Assembly: GCA_903846555.1 (NCBI GenBank)
Contig: CAINBI010000040.1
Location: 1-43,518 of the forward strand
Source of the DNA: an uncultured Pseudomonadota bacterium
GTDB lineage: Bacteria > Pseudomonadota > Gammaproteobacteria > Burkholderiales > Methylophilaceae
Direction: 5' to 3'
DNA: 43,518 nucleotides
Shown here: one piece after another, positions 28,398 to 39,300 of the stretch
Layout of the letters: each line of letters opens with the position of its first letter
How positions within the stretch are numbered: position 1 is the stretch's first letter
Made by a program: the position numbers and the translations under genes
The notes under the pieces: generated by a model
Database searches by the model: none
What the model saw: only the letters and a program-made list of their open reading frames with translations
Told to the model about the DNA's origin: nothing

Positions 28398-29735
28398 TCA
28401 ATCTTGTGGCGGCCCGCCCCATAAATCATGACCGTCCGCTTTGGTGATTTGCACTTCTACAAAATCACCAGGGCTTAAACCTTCAGCGTCATCCAAATAC
28501 ACTACACCGTCAATCTCAGGGGCATCTGCTTTGGTGCGGCCTATCGCTTCAAAACTACCATCTTCTAGCTGGTTAACTTCATCCACTAACACGGTTTGCA
28601 GGGTGCCAATTTTAGTTTGTAGTTTTGCCGCACTAATACGCTCCTGTACTTCCATAAACCTAGCCAATCGCTCCTGCTTGACTTCTTCAGGGACATGGTT
28701 TGGTAATTCATTGGCCTTTGCGCCGTCTACCGCAGAGTATGTAAAGCAACCCACCCTATCCAGCTGCGCTTCTTCTAAAAAATCTAACAGCATTTTAAAG
28801 TCATCTTCCGTTTCACCGGGAAAACCTGCGATAAAGGTACTGCGTACGGTAATATCTGGGCAAATTTCACGCCAAGCTTTAATGCGCGCAAGGTTATTTT
28901 CAGCATGCGCCGGGCGCTTCATCGCTTTAAGAATGCGCGGGCTGGCGTGCTGGAACGGCACATCCAAGTATGGCAAAATCAAACCGTCGGCCATCAAAGG
29001 AATGACTTCATCGACATGTGGATATGGATATACATAGTGCAAACGCACCCAAACGCCCAACTCGCTTAATGCTTGGCTGAGTTCGGTCATACGTGTTTTT
29101 ACTGGACGACCATTCCAAAAGCCCGGGCGATATTTGACATCTACGCCGTAAGCAGAAGTATCTTGCGAGATGACTAAAATTTCAGAAACCCCTGCTTTGA
29201 CTAAGTTCTCGGCTTCGTTCAACACTTCGCCAATCGGTCGACTCACTAAATCACCGCGCATACTTGGAATAATGCAGAAGCTGCAACGATGGTTACAACC
29301 TTCTGATATTTTTAAATAAGCATAATGATTAGGCGTTAAACGGATGCCTTGTGGCGGCACTAAATCAATAAATGGCTCATGCAATTTTGGTAAGTTAGCA
29401 TGTACCGCAGCCATCACTTCCTCAAGTGCATGCGGGCCTGTCACGGCTAAAACGCTTGGATGTGCGGCTTCTACTACGCTTTTTTTTGCGCCTAAACAGC
29501 CAGTTACAATGACCTTGCCATTCTTTTTAATCGCCTCGCCAATCGCATCAAGAGATTCTTCAACCGCACTATCAATAAAACCGCAGGTGTTAACTACCAC
29601 TAAATCAACCTCTTCATAACTGCCTGAAATCTCGTAGCCTTCTGCCCGCAATTGGGTGAGAATACGCTCTGCATCTGAGCCAGCTTTAGGGCAGCCTAAT
29701 GAAACGAAACCGACTTTTGGATTTGACAAACTCAT
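28398..29735 (-). CDS. rimO: Ribosomal protein S12 methylthiotransferase
   Basis: This 445-residue radical SAM enzyme adds a methylthio group to Asp88 of protein S12. The N-terminal domain has the three Cys of the auxiliary iron-sulfur cluster in [10 protein letters not shown] (C15), VVNTCGFID and VTGCLGAKK. The radical SAM CxxxCxxC is [31 protein letters not shown] at the C-terminus belongs to the TRAM domain. Length is as expected. It is divergent from a small membrane gene starting only 36 bases away, so the promoters must overlap. Confidence 0.95.
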   Translation of the reverse strand: MSLSNPKVGFVSLGCPKAGSDAERILTQLRAEGYEISGSYEEVDLVVVNTCGFIDSAVEESLDAIGEAIKKNGKVIVTGCLGAKKSVVEAAHPSVLAVTGPHALEEVMAAVHANLPKLHEPFIDLVPPQGIRLTPNHYAYLKISEGCNHRCSFCIIPSMRGDLVSRPIGEVLNEAENLVKAGVSEILVISQDTSAYGVDVKYRPGFWNGRPVKTRMTELSQALSELGVWVRLHYVYPYPHVDEVIPLMADGLILPYLDVPFQHASPRILKAMKRPAHAENNLARIKAWREICPDITVRSTFIAGFPGETEDDFKMLLDFLEEAQLDRVGCFTYSAVDGAKANELPNHVPEEVKQERLARFMEVQERISAAKLQTKIGTLQTVLVDEVNQLEDGSFEAIGRTKADAPEIDGVVYLDDAEGLSPGDFVEVQITKADGHDLWGGPPQD

Positions 29736-29771
29736 TGATACGAACCAACCTTTAAATTAAATTGATACTTT

Positions 29772-30035
29772 ATGTACATTATTGCAATTGCTTGGCTTTA
29801 TGTCACCGTGTTGATGGCTGCGACCGAAAAAACGGTAGCCGCTGGCTTACTCACTTTTGTGTTTTATGGGCTACTGCCGTGCGCATTATTGTTATGGCTG
29901 CTTGGGGTAAAGCACCGAAAATTTAAACAATCCTCAAAACCGCCATTCGAACAAGCGTTAGGCCAAAACGACGTATCTTTATTCGAGAACAGTGTGGGCG
30001 ATCCAGATAGTGCTAACGCCAAGGCCAATGAGTAA
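29772..30035 (+). CDS. Small two-helix membrane protein
   Basis: This 87-residue protein has two hydrophobic segments, IAIAWLYVTVLMAAT and LLTFVFYGLLPCALLLWLLGV, followed by a basic-to-acidic soluble tail. The N-terminal core is one I recall as conserved across betaproteobacteria, without known function. Its 3' 57 bases overlap the 3' end of the convergent ZIP gene, so both tails are constrained by one DNA stretch. The start is ATG at 29772 with no clear ribosome site. The last ~35 residues look unconserved. Confidence 0.7.
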   Translation: MYIIAIAWLYVTVLMAATEKTVAAGLLTFVFYGLLPCALLLWLLGVKHRKFKQSSKPPFEQALGQNDVSLFENSVGDPDSANAKANE

Positions 30036-30911
30036 TACCTGACTCAAGGTAGCTTTTAATTCTGTCCGTTTATGCAAGCCTGGAATTAAATCTGCCACAG
30101 CCACGTAAAGCAGACTGGATGCGGCTAAGCCCAGAATAATCGGTATCCAGCTTTGCACATATTGCAGTGCAAAATAAGCGATTAAACCACCGACTAATGT
30201 TGCTAAACTTGAAACAAGATTAAAAATGAGCGCTTGTTTTTTGCTGTAGCCAGAATGTAGCAAAATCAAAAAATCGCCCACTTCTTGTGGAATTTCATGC
30301 GCAATAATGGCTAAAGCAGTCACTGCGCCTAATTTAATATCTGCTGTAAAAGCAGCGGCAATCAAAATGCCATCGATAAAATTATGAAAAGTATCCCCTA
30401 TCATAATCATCAAGCCACTACGCCCTTGATCGTAGCCATGACTGTGCGAGTGACTGTGCGAGTGACTGTGGCTATTGGTCAGCAGTGCTGAAGGCTGCTG
30501 AATAGTAACAGCCTTATATTTTGGGCTACCCGCGACAGGCACATTATTAGTATGCATTTCTGTGCAATTTTCTTCAGTATGCATTGCATGCACTTCGCAA
30601 TGGTCGCCGTGACAATGCCGCCAAATCACTAATTTTTCAAGTACAAAAAACAGTAATAAGCCCAGTAACAATGTGGCAGAAACGGTTTCAACATCCCCGG
30701 CGATACTAAAGGCGTGCGGCAAAATCTCTAAAAATACCGCGCCCAGCATTGCACCAATCGCATAACTCACTAGCATGGGCACCCAAGCGGTGCGTACACT
30801 CAAGGCAAACAATGCCGCTAAGGCTACACTCAACGTACCGCCTAGTAGGCTGACCAAGATTATCCACGCTAACGTCGATAATGGCGTCGTAGCTGATGCG
30901 TAGCTCAACAT
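29979..30911 (-). CDS. ZIP-family metal transporter with His-rich loop
   Basis: This 310-residue inner-membrane transporter has about eight membrane helices. Helix IV carries HNFIDGILIAAAF and helix V HEIPQEVGDFLILL, the ZIP metal-binding pair, which imply import of zinc or other divalent metals. Between helices III and IV lies a long loop with HCHGDHCEVHAMH, a further EENC/HT cluster and the HSHSHSHSHSHSHG run, likely cytoplasmic metal sensing or buffering. The loop is encoded by a 12-base tandem repeat (30439-30470). The gene is convergent with and overlaps the small membrane protein. Substrate specificity cannot be read from sequence. Confidence 0.9.
   Translation of the reverse strand: MLSYASATTPLSTLAWIILVSLLGGTLSVALAALFALSVRTAWVPMLVSYAIGAMLGAVFLEILPHAFSIAGDVETVSATLLLGLLLFFVLEKLVIWRHCHGDHCEVHAMHTEENCTEMHTNNVPVAGSPKYKAVTIQQPSALLTNSHSHSHSHSHSHGYDQGRSGLMIMIGDTFHNFIDGILIAAAFTADIKLGAVTALAIIAHEIPQEVGDFLILLHSGYSKKQALIFNLVSSLATLVGGLIAYFALQYVQSWIPIILGLAASSLLYVAVADLIPGLHKRTELKATLSQVLLIGLGVSTIWIAHTVLE
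30439..30470. repeat. 12-base tandem repeat encoding the His-Ser run
   Basis: TGACTGTGCGAG is present in nearly three consecutive copies inside the ZIP gene and encodes alternating His and Ser. Copy number changes would alter the loop length in four-residue steps without shifting the frame. Confidence 0.8.
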
Positions 30912-31116
30912 GGGGTTTTAAGAAAATGGGTTAATGTAGATTGCATTAAAGATTGCATCGAGGTGTTCTGAGTTTACTAAAACGAAGTTTGCATTATAAA
31001 CGAGCAAACACATTGACGCACTTTTATAAAGCGCTAACTTACAATGTCGCCAGTTCAGGTTTTAGGCTGTCAGTCTGGCTAAAGCCCAAGCTAATGACTT
31101 AATAAGGCTGTATTTT

Positions 31117-33222
31117 TTAAGCGACATGAACCAGCTTCTCTCTCAACCCATCAGCTATAATATGGCCGCCATCCAAGGCAATTACGCGCTGCGCCACTGC
31201 CAGCATAATGGCACTATGGGTGGTCATAATCAGCACATCATCAGCGCCTAGCATCTTCGGTAGCCGCTCTGCCAACAAACGCTCGCTATCTGGGTCTAGG
31301 CCAAGCGTAGGTTCGTCTAACAACAGAATACGGCTAGGTTGTGCTAAAACGCGTGCTAGCGCAACTTTCTGACGTTGCCCCCCAGAAAGATTACCGCCGC
31401 GCTCTTCTAGTTGCATACCTAATGTCATTCGCCCACTTTTAAGCTCATCTTCTAAGCCAGAAGCCCAAAGCGCCTGCACAAAGCGCTCACTACCAGCCTT
31501 GCTGCCAGCAACACGTAGATTTTCTTCCAGCGTGCCTGCAAACAGCGCTGGGTCTTGAGATTTCCAAGCCATCCAACCAGCGCGATCTTGCTGGGCAATA
31601 TCTTCTAAGGCAAGGCCGTCAATTAATATCTGCCCAGAATCAGGCTTACATAATCCTGCGACACAGCGTAATAAAGTAGTTTTACCTGCGCCGGGCTTAC
31701 CCAATAAAGCAATACGTTCACCAGGTTGAACTGTTAAAGAAACGCCATCAAGCGCGGTTGGTCGGCCTTGGTAGCGCTTGCTTAAACCAATCACGGCAAC
31801 ATTGCCTATAATCGTTGGCCGTGGCGTGTATTCACGCTCAGCAGTTGGTATCAGGCTACTTTCCATACGGGCTGCAGCACGCTGAAAATCCTGCCATTTA
31901 CCGATCACCATAAATAAAGAGGTCACCAGCGACATAGCGCGTGAGGTTAGCAAGTTGCAAGCAATTAAGCCGCCTACAGATAAGTTACGCGCTTCTATCA
32001 AGTATGCGCCAGCTACCAACATAGTGACTGTGCTGAATGTCATCATGCCCGCAGCTAAAGTATTTGAGTGGCTTCCAGCCAAGCGTCGCTGACCATCTAT
32101 GCGAGCAGAATCATCCGACAGATCACGCCAGCGGCGCAAAAACGCACCCGCACCAGGTACGGTTCGCACCACATCCAGCGAGCCAAGCATTTCACCCATA
32201 TAAGTCAATTTACGTGTATTTTGCTGCTCGGCTTCTTTGCCTAATCGATTGCTGCGTAACTGTAGTATGTAACCTATCATTGCGTAAAACAGCACCAACA
32301 GTGCCGTAACAATGGCCATAGGCCATGCAATTAAACTCACAGCCACTAGATAAAGCACCAAAAAGGGCAAGTCAGCCACAGCGAGTAAATAGGTGGATGA
32401 AACAAAATCGCGAGAAACCGCCAAATCACGATAATTTGAAAGAAAACGCGCAAAGCCGCTGGTTAAATCCGTCTGCGCAACCAACCTGTGCCACAAGGTT
32501 TCATCGCCACGCCGAGTTAGATCTTCGGCAATGTGTTCTGTAGACCATGCACGCACGATACGCATGGCGGCATCTGTCGCAATATAAATCGACATGCCCA
32601 GCGTAAGCGCCCATAAGGTTTCGAACACGCCATTGTTGACGACTTTGTCATACACTAGCATGGAAAATAGCGGTAACAACAATTGCCCGGTATTCACAAA
32701 CACACTGGCAAGCCCCACCTCTGCCCAAGCTGCACGCAAGGCTGGCCATAGCGCGAGCAATGAGTCTAAGCCGCCCTTGCTGGCATTTTCTCGTGGCATG
32801 CGTAATACAATCGCTTCGGTGAGCGCATCCCCAGCAGTATCGGGCACATCGGCCAACGGCTCACCGTGCGCATCTAGTGTTTGCCAGCGTTGCTGCTGAC
32901 GGTGCAGTAAAAGAAAACCACCGCTATTTAACCTTAACAGCGCTAAATCACCTGACAACGCTAAAATTTCACGTAAATTAGATTTTAGATGACGTGCGGC
33001 AAACCCTGCACGATCAAGACGCTTGGCCTGAGCTGACCAATTGTCAGTTTTTGCGGCTAACTTACCCAGCGCCTGTCGTAATTTTTTTGCACTACTATGG
33101 TTAGCACCGCACAACCCAGTCATTGCGTCAAGCACGCTTTGCCGATCTAAGCCACTCTCTGGGATGGTTTTTGGGTCATGTTCTAAAATAACTGACGTAG
33201 CCAGTAATCGTGGGTCAGTCAT
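31117..33222 (-). CDS. Type I secretion ABC transporter (ATPase/permease)
   Basis: This is a 701-residue inner-membrane half-transporter for type I secretion. An N-terminal ~150-residue domain takes the place of a C39 peptidase but shows no catalytic Cys, so it is a C39-like substrate-docking domain. Six membrane helices follow (about residues 160-440). The ATPase has Walker A GKPGAGKTTLL (K514), a Q-loop in WKSQDPALF, the signature LSGGQRQKVALARV, Walker B ILLLDEPTLGLD and the switch His in TTHSAIM. LapB, SiiF and LssB are relatives. It lies 162 bases after the giant RTX protein, which is its likely cargo; the gap holds a palindrome. Confidence 0.9.
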   Translation of the reverse strand: MTDPRLLATSVILEHDPKTIPESGLDRQSVLDAMTGLCGANHSSAKKLRQALGKLAAKTDNWSAQAKRLDRAGFAARHLKSNLREILALSGDLALLRLNSGGFLLLHRQQQRWQTLDAHGEPLADVPDTAGDALTEAIVLRMPRENASKGGLDSLLALWPALRAAWAEVGLASVFVNTGQLLLPLFSMLVYDKVVNNGVFETLWALTLGMSIYIATDAAMRIVRAWSTEHIAEDLTRRGDETLWHRLVAQTDLTSGFARFLSNYRDLAVSRDFVSSTYLLAVADLPFLVLYLVAVSLIAWPMAIVTALLVLFYAMIGYILQLRSNRLGKEAEQQNTRKLTYMGEMLGSLDVVRTVPGAGAFLRRWRDLSDDSARIDGQRRLAGSHSNTLAAGMMTFSTVTMLVAGAYLIEARNLSVGGLIACNLLTSRAMSLVTSLFMVIGKWQDFQRAAARMESSLIPTAEREYTPRPTIIGNVAVIGLSKRYQGRPTALDGVSLTVQPGERIALLGKPGAGKTTLLRCVAGLCKPDSGQILIDGLALEDIAQQDRAGWMAWKSQDPALFAGTLEENLRVAGSKAGSERFVQALWASGLEDELKSGRMTLGMQLEERGGNLSGGQRQKVALARVLAQPSRILLLDEPTLGLDPDSERLLAERLPKMLGADDVLIMTTHSAIMLAVAQRVIALDGGHIIADGLREKLVHVA

Positions 33223-33267
33223 TCATCAGCCCCTTTATTATTGATTCGGCCCAATGATATTTGAAAT

Positions 33268-33333
33268 CCGTTCGCATTGAGCTTGTCGAAATGTGAGCAT
33301 ATTCAACGCCTTCGACAGGCTCAGGCCGAACGG
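33268..33333. repeat. Dispersed palindromic repeat between adhesin and ABC gene
   Basis: Arms CCGTTCGCATTGAGCTTGTC... (33268-33290) and ...GACAGGCTCAGGCCGAACGG (33311-33333) pair at about 19 of 23 positions around a 20-base loop. The word TTCGACAGGCTCAG..CGAACGG is a dispersed repeat found in many proteobacteria. In RNA it would fold into a long hairpin, able to protect the upstream adhesin message or to reduce readthrough to the ABC gene. Confidence 0.75.
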
Positions 33334-33384
33334 AAGTTGATACTTCATCAGACCAAAGTAATAAGCATGGCTCATAAATCAAAA

Positions 33385-36300
33385 TCAAGCTGTTTGCCAA
33401 TGAATAGCGGCTACTTGCGTGTTGGCTGCATTAAATATTAAATAATCAGTGCCACCTGCAACTGCAACGTTCTGATAAGTTTCTCCAGCGGCTGCCACTC
33501 CAGTAAGATTGATTGTATCTCCTGCATCCGCCGTAATCCAAATATTAGACACCTTACCAGCATCCGCATAATTACGCACATCCAAGCTAGTGATTGTTAA
33601 TTCGGTGCTAGCACCGTCACCGTTGATATTCAAACCTTCCATATTGTCTGTTACGTTCGCAAGTGTGGCAAAAGTATAGCCCCCATTAGTTAAACCTTGC
33701 ATTATTATTGTATCTCGACCATCTACGTTTGCGCTTACTTCATTTGAACCACCATCGTATAGAGAGGCTGGGGCAACTGAAGATACTGAAACGTAAATCG
33801 TATCATTGCCGACTTCTCCAAAAACGACATCATTGCCTTGATTTGCATAGATAATATCGTTACCACCATCTCCCCACATTCGATCATTACCAGCACCGCC
33901 ATCTATCACGTTGTTACCGGTAGTACCCAGAAGTGCATCATTAAAGCCAGAACCCGTCACGTTTTCTATGCTGCTATAAGTATCACCTAATGCATCACCA
34001 GCACCACCATAACCGCTATAAACCGCGCCTTGGTTGAGTCCACGGTAAGTACTTGAAGTTAGATTGACTGTTACACCAACTGTAGATGTTTCATAAGAGG
34101 CTGTATCCAAACCTAAACCGCCATCAAGTGTATCGCTACCAGCGCCACCGATTAAAATATCGTTACCAACACCGCCACTCAGGCTATTGTCTGCAGTATT
34201 ACCTTTTAATGTATCGCCAAACGCTGAACCTATGATGTTAGAAAAACCAAACCCAGTCAGAAAATCACCCGCGGCATCGCCGCCAGTATTGACTGCGCCT
34301 ACCACTAAGCTCATATTGATACCGGCGTTTGAGTTTGCATAAGTGAGGGTATCAATACCGCCACCACCATTCATGGTGTCTGCGCCCAAGCCGCCTTCAA
34401 AAACATTATTATTACCGTCACCAATAATTGTGTCACTAGAGTTAGTGCCAATGATATTTTCAATATTACTTAGTGTATCTGTACCGGCTCCACCTGTAAC
34501 ATTATTACTCAACACACCTAAATCTACTGAAACCGCAGAGATAGCTGATGCATATGTAACAGTATCTGTACCTGCTAAACCATTAATCGTATCATTACCT
34601 AAACCGCCATCAAAAGTGTTGGCGCCACCGTCCCCAGTTAGCGTATCAGCACCCGCAGAACCAATCAGATTTTCTATGCCAGTTAAGGTGTCGCCAGCAG
34701 CATCACCGCCTGAAGCGGCGTCGTTGACAGTCACATTGACGGCAGTAGCAGATGTAGCATAGGATGCAGTATCAATACCAAGTCCGCCGATTAAAGTATC
34801 GGCACCAGCATTGCCCATTAGAATATCGTTACCCGACCCACCGTCTATGACATTATTGCCAGCATCTCCTGTTAGTGTGTCGTCAAAAGCAGAACCTAAT
34901 AAGTTTTCAAAACCACTTAAAATATCTAGGCCAGTTACACCTGTATTTTGTGCAATGGCTATTGCAAGGCTAACCACAACACCTGATGATGCATTTTCAT
35001 AGCTTACCGTATCACCCACTGCAGTATTTGTACCACCACTAAGCGTATCAATTTGAAGTGCAGTACCACTTAAGCCGCCTTCAATCACATTGTCGCCAGC
35101 ATCGCCAGTCAACGTGTCACCATATTGTGAGCCTAATATATTTTCAATACTGGTAAGCACATCATTGTCGGTATTACTGTCGCCTAGAATAACTGAGCGT
35201 GGGCCTAATGCACTTGCATATGAAATTGTGTCACTACCGGCACCACCATCAATAATATCTGCGATTGAGCCCGCCCCTCCATCAATGACATCATTGCCTG
35301 CGGTACCTGTAATCGTATCTACAAAACTTGAACCAATGACCTTTTCAATACTCACCAAGGTATCGTTACCTGCAGCACCACTTACCGTATTGGTCGCCAT
35401 ATTGATGTTTACCGAGCCTGTCGCAGTGGCATAACTAGCCGTGTCATTACCACTACCGCCATCAAGATAATCATCACCCAAACCACCGACCATTATGTTG
35501 TCTTGTGAGTTGCCATAAAGAAAGTCGTTGAAATTTGAGCCAGTCACATTTTCAATACTGGAAAATGTATCTCCCAACGCTTGGTTTGTTCCAACTAATA
35601 CACCATTGATAGCGGCGATCACACCCGCATTTGCATGCGCATAAGACGCCGTATCAATACCCGCCCCGCCAATCAAGGCGTCAGCGCCATCCATACCTTC
35701 CAGTACATCATCCCCTGCGCCGCCATTCAAAATATTGTTATTGGCCTGACCAATCAACGTATCATTAAAGGCTGAACCCATCATATTTCTGATGCCGGAA
35801 TCATAGGTATCACCCGCAGCATCTCCAGTAGTGGTTACCAAGCCTGTAGTCAAACTGGCAATAACGCCGACACCAGCAGCAGAGGTAATGCCCTGCCCAG
35901 CAAGGTAGCTATTACCAGCATTTGCATAACTAGCATAGGATGTTGTTGTACTTTGTGCTCTTAGATTATCTCCACCTAAAAAGCCTTCCAGCATACCAGC
36001 ACCATACAAGTCATTAGCGACAGCATTGCCGTATAGAAAATCACTGTAACTTGAGTAAATATTTTCCATATTACTAATGGTGTCGCCAGATGCATCACCT
36101 GTCATTACAATACCCATTGCAGTATTTTGTGCAGCGGACATTAATGACGCGGTTACTCTTGCACCGGTATAATCGATGTACCAAGTATCTACACCATTGC
36201 CACCATCAATCACATCGTTACCACTAAGACCTCTAATCCAGTTATCACTATTATTTCCAATTAATACATCGTTATAGAGAGAAACAGCATAGAGGTGCTC

Positions 36301-39300
36301 AATATTAATCAAAGTATCGTTACCACTTCCTCCAGTTACCACGCCTGTAAGTAGGTTCGCCTGTACACCACCTACTGCGTAGGAGTAATCTACATAGTCG
36401 CTGACTCCGCTACCGCCAGTGATAATATTGTCCTCATTGTTGGCATACGAATAAGTGTTATTGGCTCCAGTCACTGAGACATTTTCAATACCCGTAAAAT
36501 TAGTTTTGATACCAAAACCACTGAACTGGTAGGTAACAGTACCAGTGAATAGATTAAAATCAACGCGACCAATCTGCGTAGTCGATGCCCAGACTAAAGT
36601 ATCTATTCCTGTACCGCCAGCAATATTGTCGAGCGTACCGTCTTGACCAGTAAGTGTAATAATATCATCGCCGACTCCGCCATCCAGAATGCCAGCCCCA
36701 ATCCCATCATCGAAAAGATTGTCGTTGCCGTTACCACCATACAGAAAGTCTACGCCCAATCCGCCAGTAAGCGTGTCATTGCCATCACCTCCAGTGAGCG
36801 TATTATTGTTAGCATCACCAGTCAAAATATCGTTAAATGCTGAGCCGAGGAGATTCTGGATGTTGGTATAAGTATCATTTAGTGCATCGCCAGTATTGCT
36901 GGCTGGCGTGAGTAATGAGGCTGTTACACCTAAACCAGCACCTTGATTAGCGCCATGTTCATAGCTTGCCGTATTGATACCAGTACCGCCATTTAAAGTA
37001 TCCGCACCACCCAAGCCTTCTAACACGTCATCGCCAATGCCACCAGAAATCACATTTGCAGCGCTATTGCCTATTAAAGTGTCAGAAGAATCCGTGCCGG
37101 ACAGATTTTCAATGCTGATGTAAGTATCGCCCGCGGCATCACCAAGTGCTGTGAAACCAGCAAGGCCAGTAGTCAGTGACGCATTCACATAACTAATAGC
37201 ATGTGCATAACTAGCTGTATCAGTGCCTAGACCACCATCTAACGTATCTGCACCACCCAAGCCTTCAAGTGCGTCGTTACCGGTGCCGCCAGTAATGACG
37301 TTAGCAACGCCATCACCAATCAAAGTGTCATCAGCATTGCTACCTGTCAGGTTTTCAATACCTAAGAATGTGTCTCCCGCAGCATCACCTGTTGCAGTAA
37401 CGCCGACTAGCCCATCGGTGAGTGAGGCCACCACGGCGTTGGCTGCATGCACATAACTTGCAGTATCAATGCCGTTGCCACCAATTAGGGTATCCGCACC
37501 GCCTAATCCTTCTAAAATATCATCGCCATTGCCACCGTTAATATTGTTAGCTTGAGCATCGCCGATTAAAGTATCGGCTTGTTGCGAACCAGTCATATTT
37601 TCTATACTGCTATAAGTATCACCCGCTGCATCATTGCTCTGCGTGACAACTGGCCCCACGGTTAATGCTGATGCTAATGTCAAGGATGACACCACGCCCA
37701 GCGCAGAATGTTCATAACTAACGGTATCTGACCCAGCAACATCACCAATAAAACTATCTCCGCCGCCCAAGCCTTCGAGCGTGTCGTTACCAACGCCACC
37801 ATCTAGCGTATTAACACTGTTAGTACCAATTAAAGTATCGTCAAAACCTGTGCCAATTAAATTTTCAATTTTGGTAAAAGTATCTCCCGCAGCGTCATTA
37901 GTTTGGCTAACTAAACTCACTTGCGTTGGATCTAACACCGCAACAACACCAGCCCATGATGCTACATAACTGACAGTATCGATGCCTGCACGCCCATCGT
38001 AAGCATTGGCCTGCACGCCAAGTGCACTGATAAAGGTATCGTTGCCTGAACCACCAATTAGATTCTCAATAGAATTCAACACATCATCAGTAGCTTCGCC
38101 TTGTGTACCAGTGTTGGTCGCTAAACTCACGCTCACGGCACTAGTGGCGTACTCGTAACTTGCGGTATCACTGCCTAGCCCACCCTCAAGGGTGTCGGCA
38201 CCACCGCGCCCAACGAGTTTGTCGTCACCAGTACCGCCTGTGAGCACGTTAGCCTGGTTGTCACCAATCAGGGTGTCGTTAAATGCAGAGCCAACTAGGT
38301 TTTTAATATTGACGTAAACATCGCCTAAAGCATCACCCGTACTTACCGTAGGTGCTACAAAGGTTGATAATGAGGCCACTACACCTGCACCGCCACCCAA
38401 GTCTGCGGCATGTTCATAGCTGGCGGTATTGTTGCCCGCACCACCATTCAAGGTGTCTGAACCACCAAGACCTTCAAGAATGTCATCATCAGCACCACCA
38501 AAAATCACATTGGCTACGTTGTTGCCAATCAAGGTGTCGTTAAAATCAGTACCCGTCAGATTTTCAATGCTGTTGTATGTATCACCCGCCGCATCACCGC
38601 TATTGACGATACCCGCCAGTGCAAGCGTCATCGAGGCCACAACAGCCGTTGTTGAATGTTCATACGTGGCAGTATCAGTACCATTGCCACCGATTAAACT
38701 ATCTGCACCGCCCATGCCCTCAAGAATATCGTTGCCATCTTTACCATCTAATTGATTATCCTGTGCATCGCCAATAAGCGTATCGGCAGAACGAGATCCC
38801 GCTAGATTTTCAATGGTGTCGTAGGTATCCCCTGCCGCATCATTGGTTTGAGTGACGGCAGCACCTACAGTAAATGCAGAAGATAATGTCAGTGAAGAAA
38901 CCACGCCTAGTGCTGAGTTTGCATAGCTAACGGTATCTAGTCCTGTATCGCCAATAAAGCTATCTGCACCATTTAACCCTTCAAGGCTGTCATCACCTGC
39001 CCCGCCAGTCAGTATATTAACGTAGTCGTCGCCTATTAAGGTGTCGTTAAATGCAGTGCCAGTCAGATTCTCTATATGGTCAAAACTATCTCCCGCTGCA
39101 TCTCCTTGTGAAATAACCAATCCACCGGTCAGTGAGGCAACCACATAAGCACTGGCATGCTCATAACTTGCTGTATCGTTACCATCACCACCGACCAAAC
39201 TGTCGCCACTCGCCATTCCTTCTAGGGTATCATCACCTGTACCGCCATCAAGACGATTCACTAGACTATCGCCAATCAGTGTATCTGCCAGAGCTGAACC

